Origin: Calothrix sp. FI2-JRJ7
GTDB lineage: Bacteria; Cyanobacteriota; Cyanobacteriia; Cyanobacteriales; Nostocaceae
Reading direction: 5' to 3'
DNA length: 64,000 nt
NCBI GenBank assembly: GCA_019359675.1
Contig: JAHHGX010000088.1
Coordinates: forward strand, 56,828-120,827
This document shows positions 38,501-47,824 of this stretch, piece by piece. The notes under the pieces are model-generated. The model was not told the origin of the DNA, made no database searches, and was given only the letters and a program-made list of their open reading frames with translations. The position numbers and the translations under genes were made by a program. Numbering within the stretch: position 1 is the stretch's first letter; each line of letters starts with the position of its first letter.

Positions 38501-39286
38501 GGTACTGCTTTCTCACAAGGTGTAGGATTACCAACTGTTTCAGATACTAATACTAAAATTCAACTAGTCGCCGATTTTGATGGTGATAAGGATATGGATA
38601 TACTATGGTACAACAACACTACAGGATTAACCGCATTGTGGGATATGAATGGTATTAACTTAAATCAAGGTGTTGTTTTAGGTTATGTGAGTGACACCAA
38701 AACCAAAATCAAGCATATTGGCAATTTTGATGGGGATAACGATTTAGATATTCTCTGGTACAACGAGACAACAGGGTACACGGCGATTTGGGAAATGGAT
38801 GGTGTTAATCTTAAAAAGGGTATTAGTTTAGCAGACTCAGGTAATGCTAATACTTTAATTGAACGTGTTGCAGATGCAGATGGTGATAGAGACCTAGATA
38901 TATTCTGGTACAACGCAGTGACTGGATATACTGCCGTTTGGGAAATGAACGGTGTAAACCTACAGCAAGGCATAAATCTTGGTTACGTAAGTGATACAAA
39001 TACAAAAATAAAATCGATTGCCAACTTTGATGGTGATAATGACCTAGATGTTTTCTGGCATAATGAAACAAGTGGGTTTACTGCAATGTGGACTATGAAT
39101 GGCGCCAGCTTGCAGCAAGGGTTCGCTTTGCCCAAAATAGACACTGGTTTCAAAGTCAATGTAGTTGGTGATTTGAATGGTGATGGGAAGTTAGATGTTG
39201 TTTGGCACAACTCCACTACTAACGTGGCAAAAGTATGGCTGACTAATGGCGCCAGTATTCTCGATGATATCTTACTGCCATTTTAA
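35600..39286 (+). CDS. surface protein: DUF4347, lamin-tail-like, anchor-type and nine FG-GAP repeats
   Basis: This 1228-residue protein is a paralogue of the preceding giant protein at both ends. Residues 45-195 form DUF4347 with LQIISHGN (H100) and DILLYGCNVA (C143). The His-Cys spacing is the same 43 residues as in the neighbour. Then follow a lamin-tail-type domain (VAIINEFSQGSTGAKEWVEI), a segment with INEDTPLTNNKGVLISDLI typical of cadherin-like tandem units, and a lectin-like or choice-of-anchor domain (FTLSFDVKITSETHS). It ends with nine FG-GAP units finishing DGKLDVVWHNSTTNVAKVWL. It lacks ELW repeats. A shared secretion or processing route is inferred from the common N-terminus. Confidence 0.9.
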   Translation: MPSNSSANQINLQSLDKTFNSAYIPTSSISTLPLDLAPYTASSSSLLFIDASVSHIESLVAGVAPGTEVYILNPAQDAITQITNTLLGRQGISSLQIISHGNVASLDFASSSLNISNVRTYTNDLQAWGKALTADADILLYGCNVAAGETGATFIQQLSQLTGADVAASDDLTGNDSKAGNWVLESTTGLIESSKALQLDAMAGYDSVFNSPVAIINEFSQGSTGAKEWVEILVVQDNVNLQNYRLVDGSTSNGLNIQLSGADFNGLKAGTLIVLYNAGDVDSVITPDLSYDPAKGDYSLQISSLNSTSNFAVTRNNGWSSTTAAFDNSSSTDVPRLLDAAGVEIYKFPKSQTPAGFQVVSLSPFRALPGRATAFLGNTAAGAILPANWSDDYYSAAGNPGLANGGINTAWINSLRGNVSPSFNNSTDLTLSSINEDTPLTNNKGVLISDLIKGQVSDINNNIQGIAVTDVIGSGNWQYSLNGGDNWSPFGKVSDTSAAVLAGLVSLYSGAASTAPQNQGWLQYGASPPISQAGMAVGGTQTVNAGATNLVSTESGSAGYSNYSGGFTSLLNPAFPTLDRNQGFTLSFDVKITSETHSDNTRAGFNVILVTSDKTKAIELGFWQDRIFAQNTTFTASTESVARSTAALTRYDLKVQGDTYQLFAAGETTAILTGLLRNYTAFDHTTSGPFSTPLPYDPYERENFIFLGDNTSRASANIDLARVELINNTKIRFAPSANYNGDATIKFRAWDGTDGATTGSSGVSTTSNAFSATSKMANLTVNSIPEWQIVAVDNFTSLNKQSILQRNETGAYRIVSLNSDNIPEITTLPTVNLSWEVAGIADFTGDKIKDILVRNSTTTENQIWYKGTNSTVTVTLPTTNGNITIQHIGDFEGDGDSDILLRDSSNGEIKVWETNVANPNFIREVILGTVPDNNTQIKQLSDLDGDGDLDIFWYNAVSGAVAIWEMNGTAFSQGVGLPTVSDTNTKIQLVADFDGDKDMDILWYNNTTGLTALWDMNGINLNQGVVLGYVSDTKTKIKHIGNFDGDNDLDILWYNETTGYTAIWEMDGVNLKKGISLADSGNANTLIERVADADGDRDLDIFWYNAVTGYTAVWEMNGVNLQQGINLGYVSDTNTKIKSIANFDGDNDLDVFWHNETSGFTAMWTMNGASLQQGFALPKIDTGFKVNVVGDLNGDGKLDVVWHNSTTNVAKVWLTNGASILDDILLPF

Positions 39287-39311
39287 TATTTGACTTATTT
39301 GATTACTCTTG

Positions 39312-39341
39312 AAAAGCAGGCTTCGAGCCTGCTTTTTATTT
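39312..39341 (+). terminator. rho-independent terminator after the second surface protein
   Basis: Stem AAAAGCAGGC / GCCTGCTTTT encloses TTCGA and is followed by TTATTTT, 26 bp after the stop codon. Confidence 0.9.
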
Positions 39342-39571
39342 TCGCCTATCTCACCGTATTTTTGTACTATCATCGATAGTAAGCAGAAAAATATCCGTAA
39401 ATACCACAGGTTAATTTCGATTAGTCTTGTGTAAACTGTTTATGAAGTAATGCGGCTTAACAGCAAAATACTCAGTAGTAATGCAGTTATGAGCAGAATA
39501 GAAAAAATCAGGGCAGGTTGGCATAAATTATGACTTTGAGTTAATTAGATGCGAAGGGAAATACACATTCA

Positions 39572-40900
39572 ATGACTAATAGTGGATTTAAATTTAGCTT
39601 TCATCAGAGTAAAATTATCAGTAACATTGCATGGCTTCTGATTGACCGTGTTTTGGGCACAGGCATGACTTTTCTGATGGGGGTTTGGCTAGCTCGCTAT
39701 CTAAATCCAGAACAGTATGGTACTTTACGTTATGTGATAGCTTTTGTTGCTCTGTTTTCACCTGTAGCTTCATTAGGTATGAGTAGTATTGTAACTAGAG
39801 ATTTAGTAGAGAAACCTTCTGAGAAAAATGAACTTTTAGGCTCTGCATTTACTATACAATTTATATCTGGTTTTTTTGCCGCATGTTTATCAATAATTTC
39901 TATTAAAATTTTGACTCCTAAAGATTCCCTGCTTTGCTTATTTGTTGCAATAGCATCTTCTGTATTTTTATTTCAGCCATTAACAATAGTAGAGCAATGG
40001 TTTGAGTCTAGAGTTGAATCAAAATTTACTATCTTATCCAAAAATATCAGTTTTTTTATATCAACAGTATTAAAAGTTGTTTTAATTGTTAATAAAGCAC
40101 CATTATTAGCATTAATTTTTATTTTAGCTTTAGAACCTATAATTTATAGTTTAATTTTAATAACTTCTTATAGTTTTAATCAACAAAGTGTCAAAAAATG
40201 GTTGTTTCAGAGAGAGAAAGCTAAATATATAATTAAAGAAACTATCCCACTTTTATTAACAGGTTTAGCTGTTAATATATACCTAAAAATTGACCAAATA
40301 ATGCTTGGGCAAATGGCAGATAAAACTGTGGTGGGAGTTTATTCAGTTGCCGCAAGTCTTTCGGAAATATGGTTTTTTATTCCAATAGCATTTAGGTCAT
40401 CTCTTTACCCAGATATAATACAATCAAAAAATCTTAGTTTTGATTTATATCAGCAAAAATTACAAAAATTTTACGATTTGATGGCATTATTTGCTTATTG
40501 TATAGTGATTCTGTTTCTTCCAGTAAGTCGTTATTTAATTTTATCAACTTATGGTTCTGAATATTTACCTGCTGTACCAATTTTACATGTATATCTTTGG
40601 AACTGTATTTTTGCTTTTCAAGGAATTGCTCAAAGTGCATGGTTGATTTCGGAAGGACTTCAAAAAATTAATTTTTATTCCACTGCTTGCGGAGCGTTAA
40701 TTAATATATTGCTCAACTTGATTTTAATACCTCATTTTGAAAGCTTAGGAGCAGCAATAGCTAGTTTAATTTCTTACGCTTTTGCAAGTTACTTTTGTTT
40801 TCTAATATTTCCTCTTACAAGAGCTAATGCCATATTAATGACTAAAGCTATTTTTCTGCCAATTAGATTACCAATGTATTTATTGGGTAAGAAGTTATAA
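39572..40900 (+). CDS. oligosaccharide-repeat flippase (Wzx-like)
   Basis: It moves lipid-linked repeat units across the inner membrane. The 442 residues have about twelve to fourteen membrane helices and the polysaccharide-export MATE-like pattern: GTGMTFLMGVWLARYLNPEQ near the start, FVALFSPVASLGMSSIVTRD, and YLKIDQIMLGQMADKTVVGV in the middle. It opens the plus-strand part of the polysaccharide locus. Which polymer it serves is not shown. Confidence 0.9.
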   Translation: MTNSGFKFSFHQSKIISNIAWLLIDRVLGTGMTFLMGVWLARYLNPEQYGTLRYVIAFVALFSPVASLGMSSIVTRDLVEKPSEKNELLGSAFTIQFISGFFAACLSIISIKILTPKDSLLCLFVAIASSVFLFQPLTIVEQWFESRVESKFTILSKNISFFISTVLKVVLIVNKAPLLALIFILALEPIIYSLILITSYSFNQQSVKKWLFQREKAKYIIKETIPLLLTGLAVNIYLKIDQIMLGQMADKTVVGVYSVAASLSEIWFFIPIAFRSSLYPDIIQSKNLSFDLYQQKLQKFYDLMALFAYCIVILFLPVSRYLILSTYGSEYLPAVPILHVYLWNCIFAFQGIAQSAWLISEGLQKINFYSTACGALINILLNLILIPHFESLGAAIASLISYAFASYFCFLIFPLTRANAILMTKAIFLPIRLPMYLLGKKL

Positions 40901-40938
40901 CAAATAATGTTTATCATCAAATTTAGGATATCTTAACT

Positions 40939-41706
40939 ATGAAAGCACAAATGTACAAAACAAAAGGAATTGTAAAGTCATTGTTGAAATCTAGTAAAAA
41001 TAGATTTTTTCCTAAAAAAACTTATGCACAGCATCAAGAAGATATAGTCGTACTAGAGCTTTTTGACAGGATTGACAAATTTATTGACGTTGGCGCCAAT
41101 GATGGGATTAGCTGTTCTAATACCTATTTATTCGCGTTACAAGGGGCAAAAGGTTTATGCTTTGAACCTGTAGAATTAAATTTTACATTCTTAAAATGGT
41201 TGTATATTTTTAATAATCAAATTAAATGCATTCAAGAAGGTATTTCTAACGAAGCAAAACAACTAGAAATTCAAGGAGACGGTCTACTCTCTTTTATTCC
41301 AGAAACTCAAGACTTGAAACTTAAAGGTATATTAAATAAATATTTTTCAGAAAGAGTGAATTGGGAAGTAATTTTGGTTAAACCATTAAACTACTGGTTA
41401 GACATGTATACCGAATTTTATAATTGTGATATTTTAAGTCTAGATGTCGAAGGGCATGAGCTTAATACTTTACAGGGTATTGATTTTTCAAAATTTAAGA
41501 CTAAATGTTTTATAGTTGAAACATATGGGCATTTACATCGCGATTATGATTTAATAAACAATTTATTAAATCAACATGGATATCAAGGGTTATTGGAAAA
41601 TAGTTTAAATACTTTTTGGTTTGCAGAGGAAATAATTTCTGAATCTTTGTTAGAAAGAACTACTAAAATTGTTGACAAATTCCCTGGATACAAACTGATG
41701 CGCTAA
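40939..41706 (+). CDS. FkbM family methyltransferase
   Basis: The 255 residues carry the SAM-binding FIDVGANDGISCSN, the EPVELNF segment and the acidic motif CDILSLDVEGHELNTLQGID, all typical of FkbM-type methyltransferases that modify sugars or small molecules. It is 38 bp after the flippase and precedes a DUF268 gene. An O-methylation of the exopolysaccharide is the likely job, by context. Confidence 0.9.
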   Translation: MKAQMYKTKGIVKSLLKSSKNRFFPKKTYAQHQEDIVVLELFDRIDKFIDVGANDGISCSNTYLFALQGAKGLCFEPVELNFTFLKWLYIFNNQIKCIQEGISNEAKQLEIQGDGLLSFIPETQDLKLKGILNKYFSERVNWEVILVKPLNYWLDMYTEFYNCDILSLDVEGHELNTLQGIDFSKFKTKCFIVETYGHLHRDYDLINNLLNQHGYQGLLENSLNTFWFAEEIISESLLERTTKIVDKFPGYKLMR

Positions 41707-41749
41707 TTATTGTATTGTTGTTAAATAAATAATCTATTTGTATTAGCAT

Positions 41750-42553
41750 ATGAACACACTCAATATAAATTTTAGACAAGTCGTAGAGATACCTTATCGG
41801 ATCATAACTAGAATTACTGGTACGGATATACGAGTTTTCTTCAAAAATATAACTGGATTGGCGCCTTACATTAGAGACTGGGTGAACTATAATCGGCAGG
41901 TAGCAGATGATTTTCCTTTTCGAGCTAAACTATCAAGTTTTTTATCTCATTACACCTTAGCAGACCGTTATGAAAATGCTGGTGTTGCAAAAGGTGAGTA
42001 TTTTCATCAAGATTTGTGGTTTGCAAGGAAAATATTTTTAGATAATCCAGAACAGCACTGGGACATCGGTTCACGTATAGACGGTTTCATCGCTCACTTA
42101 CTCGTGTTTCGGCAAGTAAACGTTATAGACATCAGAAAGCTAGACTCTCAGGTGACTGGATTATCTTTTTGCCAAGACGATATAACAAATTTGAAGATAG
42201 CTGATAGCTCAATTAAATCAATTTCATGTTTACATACAATTGAGCATATTGGTTTGGGACGTTATGCAGACCCTATTGACCCATTAGGTTATTTGAAGGG
42301 TATGAAAGAACTGGAAAGGGTTATTGCACCAGGTGGCAAACTATATTTTTCGACGCCTATTGGTAACGAACGAGTTGAATTTAATGCCCATCGTATTTTT
42401 GACCCATTGACTATTATTGAAAATTTTCCTTCATTGAAGCTAATTAATTTTGCTGCTATAAATGCTCAAGGAGATTTAGTTGAGCCAGCGGAATGGGAAG
42501 ATTTTAGATATGTGGATTACGCCTGTGGATTATTTATATTTAAGAAACCTTGA
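41750..42553 (+). CDS. DUF268 protein (methyltransferase-like)
   Basis: The 267 residues contain the DUF268 core with EYFHQDLWFARKIFLDNPEQ, HWDIGSRIDGFIAHLL, SCLHTIEHIGLGRY and PGGKLYFSTPIGNERVEFNA. The fold resembles class I SAM-dependent methyltransferases, but the reaction is not established. It is commonly found in polysaccharide clusters, as here. Confidence 0.85.
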   Translation: MNTLNINFRQVVEIPYRIITRITGTDIRVFFKNITGLAPYIRDWVNYNRQVADDFPFRAKLSSFLSHYTLADRYENAGVAKGEYFHQDLWFARKIFLDNPEQHWDIGSRIDGFIAHLLVFRQVNVIDIRKLDSQVTGLSFCQDDITNLKIADSSIKSISCLHTIEHIGLGRYADPIDPLGYLKGMKELERVIAPGGKLYFSTPIGNERVEFNAHRIFDPLTIIENFPSLKLINFAAINAQGDLVEPAEWEDFRYVDYACGLFIFKKP

Positions 42554-42580
42554 ACGAACTATAAATAGAGAAGTAAATTT

Positions 42581-43777
42581 ATGATTACAATTAAACCATT
42601 AAGTCACCATCAGTCAAATTGTCCACATTGCAAAACTCAATTAAAGCCTAGTAATATACTTTGGCAAGGTATGTTTATTTGCGCTAAGTCTGTCTGTTCT
42701 GACTGCAATGCTGAAATAATTGAAGATATTAAAGTTGGTCATGGTGCTTATTTTAATTACCAAATTGATGCTGATAAGTCTTTAGTTTTTGGTGATGAGA
42801 TTGGTAAACAGTGGTTAGGTACTTTGTTAGTTAAATCTTTACGTAATCCTCAAACTAAAAATATTAAAATTGTTAAAGAAGTTTTCAAAAATAATGATAA
42901 AGTAATTATTTTAAACTGTATAGATTATTTATATGGACATTGTTTATTAAAACTTCTAAATGCTGATAAACATTTGCATGAAAATCGTGAATATGGTTTA
43001 GTTGTCATTGTCCAAAAATTTATGAGATGGATGGTTCCTGAAGGAGTATCTGAAATCTGGACAGTAGATATACCTTTAAGACAAGGACATGATTATTTTC
43101 CAAATTTTAATAATTTTGTACAAGAAGAAGTAAAGAAATTTCAAGAATTTCATTTAAGCAAAGCATATTCTCATCCAGATGAATTTGATATTACTAACTT
43201 TACTAAAGTTCAAAAGCATAATTTTAATAAAGAAGAATATAGAGTAACATTTATTTGGCGTGAAGACCGTATTTGGTTTAATTCTCTTCTACATAGAATT
43301 CTCAACAAGCTCCATTTAATTCACATTTTACTTCCAATTCAGAATTGGAAAATACAAAAGTTATTTAAAAAAATTCGCTATCAACTTCCTAGCACAACTA
43401 AATTTACAGTTACAGGTTTGGGTAGAAAAACTAAATTTCCTAATTGGATTGAAGATTTAAGAGTTGAGCAGTTTAATGAAGAAAAAGAGAAAGTTACATG
43501 TGAGATATACTCTGAAAGTCGTTTAGTAATAGGCGTACATGGTTCTAATATGTTACTGCCATCTGGTCATGCTGGTATGACTATAGATTTGATGCCTAAG
43601 CAACGATGGATAAATATTATACAAGATGTTCTTTATCAAGAAAAAAATCCGAGACTAGCATCTTTTCGATATCGCTATTTTCCAGTGGAGACTAAACCGA
43701 AGATATTAGCTAATACTGCCTCATCTATGTTATTGAATTTTTCTTATTTCAACTTACTTATGATACCGAACAAATAG
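42581..43777 (+). CDS. probable glycosyltransferase (GT61/DUF563-like) with N-terminal zinc-ribbon
   Basis: In 398 residues the first 45 hold four cysteines in two pairs (CPHCK and CSDC), suggesting a zinc-ribbon. The rest is a glycosyltransferase-like fold, with the late motif LVIGVHGSNMLLPSGHAGMT matching the GxHGA/S motif of GT61-type enzymes, then DLMPKQRWINII. A sugar-transfer role in this locus is likely; donor and acceptor are unknown. The zinc-ribbon attached to such an enzyme is unusual. Confidence 0.7.
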   Translation: MITIKPLSHHQSNCPHCKTQLKPSNILWQGMFICAKSVCSDCNAEIIEDIKVGHGAYFNYQIDADKSLVFGDEIGKQWLGTLLVKSLRNPQTKNIKIVKEVFKNNDKVIILNCIDYLYGHCLLKLLNADKHLHENREYGLVVIVQKFMRWMVPEGVSEIWTVDIPLRQGHDYFPNFNNFVQEEVKKFQEFHLSKAYSHPDEFDITNFTKVQKHNFNKEEYRVTFIWREDRIWFNSLLHRILNKLHLIHILLPIQNWKIQKLFKKIRYQLPSTTKFTVTGLGRKTKFPNWIEDLRVEQFNEEKEKVTCEIYSESRLVIGVHGSNMLLPSGHAGMTIDLMPKQRWINIIQDVLYQEKNPRLASFRYRYFPVETKPKILANTASSMLLNFSYFNLLMIPNK

Positions 43778-44155
43778 CCTTCATTAGCGGCTCCAAGTCA
43801 AAAAATATCCAAACTTTTCTTATAGGGTGGATGCCAACGCAAATGCCCTGCTGTATAGGACGGGCAAGGATGCCCATCCAACATTCCAGATTAATCCCAT
43901 TAGATGGATAATGTCTTTTTTGGAACTTTCTTAGCAAAGTGGGCCAAGTTGTATATATTCTGAAATTATTTTATAAAGCTAATTTATGTTGCAGGAATTT
44001 TTCAAATTTAAGTGTTTTCACTTACATATAAATCGAGTTTATTATAAAAATCAGTGTTTACCCGGTGTGTTTGCAGTACTTAAGTACACTAAATTGGTTG
44101 GTAACAGTAGAAGGAGTTAATTTATTTAGTAGCTCTTTATTATTATTAAGAATAA
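43778..44155. other. 378-bp gap inside the polysaccharide cluster
   Basis: No gene is seen. A GACGGGCAAGGATGCCCATC repeat lies at 43860-43879, and the rest is AT-rich with a probable promoter for the polymerase gene. AAGGAG at 44111-44116 is too far from the start to serve as a ribosome-binding site. Confidence 0.5.
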
Positions 44156-45529
44156 ATGATTGATAATTCTTTACAGTTACCTACAGTAAGCAGTAATAAA
44201 AAAGGTTTTATTTATTACTTTATGTGGGTATGGTCATTATTAATTACAGCAAGTGTTGTTTTATCTCCTAGACTTGGAGAAAGTGGTTTTTTAAAGTTTA
44301 TCCGTATAGATGACCTTTTATTTCCAGTCACAATAATAGCTACACTAGTATCACTTTCTAGTCTTCGCCCAATTCAAAAGATTCTTGTGGCATTTTTATG
44401 GTTATATTTTTTCAATGCAATTGTTTTACTGATAACACACTTCTCTGGTTTCAACAATGTTTCTTTGCTTGAAAAAATTTTACCTTTACTTAAAAATATA
44501 CAATATTTAATATATTTTTGTTTCTTTTTTGCGTTCGCGAATAAAATTAATAATATTAAGCAGTATCAACAGATAATTATAAGCATTTTTATTTGCTTTG
44601 TACCAAACTTGTTCTATGGTTTATTTCAAATTATTACGTTTAACTTTTATGGTTATTATGGTTTAGGAATTATCAATGAGATTAGTCCTACATTAACTGG
44701 TTCTGTTTTTTATATGTCTATAATTATTTGTAACTTACTTGCTTGGATTGAACCCAAGGTAAATATAAAATGTTTTTGGGTATTTCTTTCTATCGTTAAT
44801 TTGATATTTGTTGCATTAGCTGGTTCAAGAGGCGCTTTGTTAGCTTCAGTAGCTTACTATTTCCTTCTAAGCTTATATCCGCTAGTGAATGTTAAAACTA
44901 CTATCAAACGGTTTGGAAAGACAATTTTATCAGTTGTTATACTATTTTTAACAGCGTTATTTATTTTAGTAGTAATTATTCCTTCTTTTCATACTGATTA
45001 TGAAGGTAGTAGTGAAATATTCAATCAACTACCCAATAGATATTTAGAGTTAAACCCGACAAATCTTGAAAATGAAGCAAGACTTGATAATTGGTATAAT
45101 GTACTTTCGATGTATGCTAGTGCTGTAAAGAACTTTCCATTGCTAGCTTTGTTTGGGTTGGGATCAGGAGGTACTTATGAAATATTTGGCGAACTAATAA
45201 ATGCAGCTGATAGTCAGTTTGTTTACGTAATAGTCACAGGTGGGTTGATAGGTTTTTTATTGTATATTAACGCTTTAATGAAATTATATGTATTTGGAAA
45301 CGATAGATTATTCAGTACATCTTTAGGCTTAAAAAAAACATTTATATCATTATTTTTGTCTTTTATGGTTTTTTCAATTTCGCAAGAGGTATTTAATCTT
45401 TCTAAAACTGGAGGATTATTTTGGATAATGTCTGGTCTGATTCTTGGAATTATTTGTAAACAAAATCAAAAAAATAAAAAATTTTCTAACATTTATAAGT
45501 TAACATATGAAAGTGAGTCAAGAAATTAA
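44156..45529 (+). CDS. O-antigen polymerase/ligase-like protein (Wzy-like)
   Basis: The 457 residues have about eleven membrane helices and a large periplasmic loop (about residues 275-345) with the region LFGLGSGGTYEIFGELINAA. The conserved GSRGALLASVAYYFL is typical of the WaaL/Wzy superfamily. It would polymerise lipid-linked repeats outside the membrane. It overlaps the next glycosyltransferase by 23 bp. Confidence 0.85.
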   Translation: MIDNSLQLPTVSSNKKGFIYYFMWVWSLLITASVVLSPRLGESGFLKFIRIDDLLFPVTIIATLVSLSSLRPIQKILVAFLWLYFFNAIVLLITHFSGFNNVSLLEKILPLLKNIQYLIYFCFFFAFANKINNIKQYQQIIISIFICFVPNLFYGLFQIITFNFYGYYGLGIINEISPTLTGSVFYMSIIICNLLAWIEPKVNIKCFWVFLSIVNLIFVALAGSRGALLASVAYYFLLSLYPLVNVKTTIKRFGKTILSVVILFLTALFILVVIIPSFHTDYEGSSEIFNQLPNRYLELNPTNLENEARLDNWYNVLSMYASAVKNFPLLALFGLGSGGTYEIFGELINAADSQFVYVIVTGGLIGFLLYINALMKLYVFGNDRLFSTSLGLKKTFISLFLSFMVFSISQEVFNLSKTGGLFWIMSGLILGIICKQNQKNKKFSNIYKLTYESESRN

Positions 45530-46310
45530 AAAAATTACAAATTTTCTACCTCAAGTTGATATAATTACACTGACTAAAAATTCAGATTGTTTTATTAAAT
45601 CAACTCTATTGAGCGTTAGTTCTCAGAGCTATAAGCATATTAATCATATTATTATTGATGCTAGTTCACAAGACAATACTCTAAATACTATTAATGAATT
45701 CAATCATGAAAAAAATATATTTATCTACCAACAACTAGGTACAGGAATCGCAAACGCCTTCAACAATGGTTTAGATAAATCATCTGGTGATTTAGTTATT
45801 TTTTTAAATTCAGGTGATATTTTTTTTGACAAAGATGTAGTCAGCAAAATTGTTGATTCTTATCTCAAATCTAATTGGCTTTGGGCTTTTGGAGAAACAA
45901 TATCTGTTAGTCGCAAAGGATATTTAAAAAGGTACATTAAACAATACGATAGTTGGAAGCAAGAATTATTTTTATATGGTAATCCCATATGTCATCAATC
46001 TACTTGCTTTTCTCAGGAAATTTTGAAAAAACTAGGTTTATATAATGAGCTTGTTCCTCTGGAAATGGATTATGAATTTAATATTAGAGCTTCCTTAATT
46101 TCTCAACCATATCTTTTAAATTTTCCCATCTCGTATTATGACACTTCAGGAGTATCTTCTGTAAAAGTTTTCAAAAGTTTTAGAATACATCAAGAAATCC
46201 GCAAACAATACTTTCCTTACACCCCACTTAAAAATTTAATCATTAGTACTATTTGTCTAATTAAAACTGTTAAACGCTTTCTCATGATACCAATTAAGCA
46301 ATATCTATGA
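45507..46310 (+). CDS. family 2 glycosyltransferase
   Basis: The GT-A start is VDIITLTKNSDCFIKSTLLS, followed by IIIDASSQDNT, the donor region GIANAFNNGLDKSSGDLVIF and LNSGDIF at the usual DxD place. The residue pattern matches WcaA-like sugar transferases. It has 267 residues. It overlaps both neighbours (23 bp upstream, 4 bp ATGA downstream), so translation is coupled. Confidence 0.88.
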   Translation: MKVSQEIKKITNFLPQVDIITLTKNSDCFIKSTLLSVSSQSYKHINHIIIDASSQDNTLNTINEFNHEKNIFIYQQLGTGIANAFNNGLDKSSGDLVIFLNSGDIFFDKDVVSKIVDSYLKSNWLWAFGETISVSRKGYLKRYIKQYDSWKQELFLYGNPICHQSTCFSQEILKKLGLYNELVPLEMDYEFNIRASLISQPYLLNFPISYYDTSGVSSVKVFKSFRIHQEIRKQYFPYTPLKNLIISTICLIKTVKRFLMIPIKQYL

Positions 46311-47455
46311 ATTATTACCCTTCGGTTTCAATCGCTATACCTGTATACCATGAAGCTCTTAATATTGAAAATGTTATCAGAGGCTTCCTCAAAAGTAGTT
46401 ATCCTAACTTGCTAGAAATTTTTATTGCAGACGGTGGCAGTACAGATGGTACACAAGATATTGTTCAACGTATATCGCAAGAAAACTCACGAGTCAAATT
46501 ATTATATAATTCTTTCAAGATTCAATCTGCTGGACTGAACTTGATATTACAGCAATGTAGTGGAGATATATTTCTTCGTGCAGATGCTCATTCAGATTAT
46601 GCACCTGACTACATTGAAAGATGTGTAGAAACATTACTGAAATCAAAAGCCCTAAATGTTGGTGGCGCCCAACGTTTTGCTGCCAAAACTAATTTTCAAG
46701 CAGGAGTAGCTCTAGCTTCCAAGAGTTTTTTAGGTAGTGGTGGTGCTAAATATCGTAACCCCAACTACAACGGCTATGCAGATACGGTGTATCTAGGATG
46801 TTTTTGGAGAAATGTATTACTAGATATTTCTGGTTATAATCTTAAATCAACTCACAATGAAGATGCTGAATTAAATCTACGACTCTCTAAATTTGTTTTT
46901 AATAATAATCAAATAACTAACCAAGATGCAGAACTGAATCAAAGACTACTGAATGAATGTCCTAAAGCAGTTTACATCAGTTCCGACATTTGTGTTTGGT
47001 ACTATCCAAGAAAAAATTGGAAATCCTTATTTATTCAATACTTTAAATATGGCAAAGGGCGCTATCTAACAAGTATTAAGCATAAAAATAGGTTTCAATT
47101 CAGAGGTAAGCTACCATTTATATTTATCTCTAGCCTAATGATTCTGTTATCATTAGATTTATTATTCTCAGGTTTAAATTTACCATTTATAGAACTTGCG
47201 CCTTTTAGTTTACTATTACCTTTCGTAGAAAGCTTTCGTATAACTAAAAAATTTCATAATACATTTATTTCCGAAATCTGGCGGGGAAATGAACAGCAAG
47301 TACCTTCTTTCCTGTGTCGATGGTTTTTTTGCGTCGTCACTTTGTTAACTATGCCTATTGCTCATTCTGCTGGATTTACCTATCAAATTTTTCAAAGTAA
47401 ATCTTCTGAACAAATTTCAGATAAACAAATTTCAGATATCCCTTCGACGATTTAA
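46307..47455 (+). CDS. family 2 glycosyltransferase (ExoA-like) with C-terminal membrane segments
   Basis: The 382 residues start SIAIPVYHEALNIENVIRGF and continue EIFIADGGSTDGTQDI, GDIFLRADAHSDYAPDYIE and NEDAELNLRLSK, all typical of succinoglycan ExoA-type transferases. Two or three hydrophobic helices lie at 260-300 and 345-365. It ends the plus-strand polysaccharide operon. Confidence 0.9.
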   Translation: MNYYPSVSIAIPVYHEALNIENVIRGFLKSSYPNLLEIFIADGGSTDGTQDIVQRISQENSRVKLLYNSFKIQSAGLNLILQQCSGDIFLRADAHSDYAPDYIERCVETLLKSKALNVGGAQRFAAKTNFQAGVALASKSFLGSGGAKYRNPNYNGYADTVYLGCFWRNVLLDISGYNLKSTHNEDAELNLRLSKFVFNNNQITNQDAELNQRLLNECPKAVYISSDICVWYYPRKNWKSLFIQYFKYGKGRYLTSIKHKNRFQFRGKLPFIFISSLMILLSLDLLFSGLNLPFIELAPFSLLLPFVESFRITKKFHNTFISEIWRGNEQQVPSFLCRWFFCVVTLLTMPIAHSAGFTYQIFQSKSSEQISDKQISDIPSTI

Positions 47456-47500
47456 TTATCGTTGCTCACATTATTCTATTTTTGGCGCCATCTTAATTTG

Positions 47501-47785
47501 TAGGGTGAGCAGTGCCAGCCCTTGATGGCGCGAACTAAGGTACCAAATTATTTACCTAAAATACATGTTCAATTAGCTTCCCAACAATAAGGCTTGCAGG
47601 ATATCCTTCAAAAAAATGAACAATTTTATTGGCATCATATTGACCGTTTTTGATATGCGTACACGTAAATTTGTAATGCATAACTAAAAAACTTAATTTG
47701 ACGTTAACGCTCTTAATGCGGGTTTCAAGCGTCAATTTAGTAGTTCATCAGTTCGCGCCATCAAGGGCTGGCAGTGCCCACCTTA
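47501..47785. repeat. 285-bp element bounded by 37-bp inverted repeats
   Basis: The left end is GTAGGGTGAGCAGTGCCAGC continuing to GGCGCGAACT, and the right end is its near-perfect complement (AGTTCGCGCCATCAAGGGCT onward). The centre has no open frame but contains a smaller inverted pair AATTTGACG / CGTCAATTT. It looks like a non-autonomous mobile repeat in the gap between convergent genes. Confidence 0.75.
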
Positions 47786-47824
47786 CCCATGTTAACGATA
47801 TTGAGAAGGGTGCATTCTAGTGAG

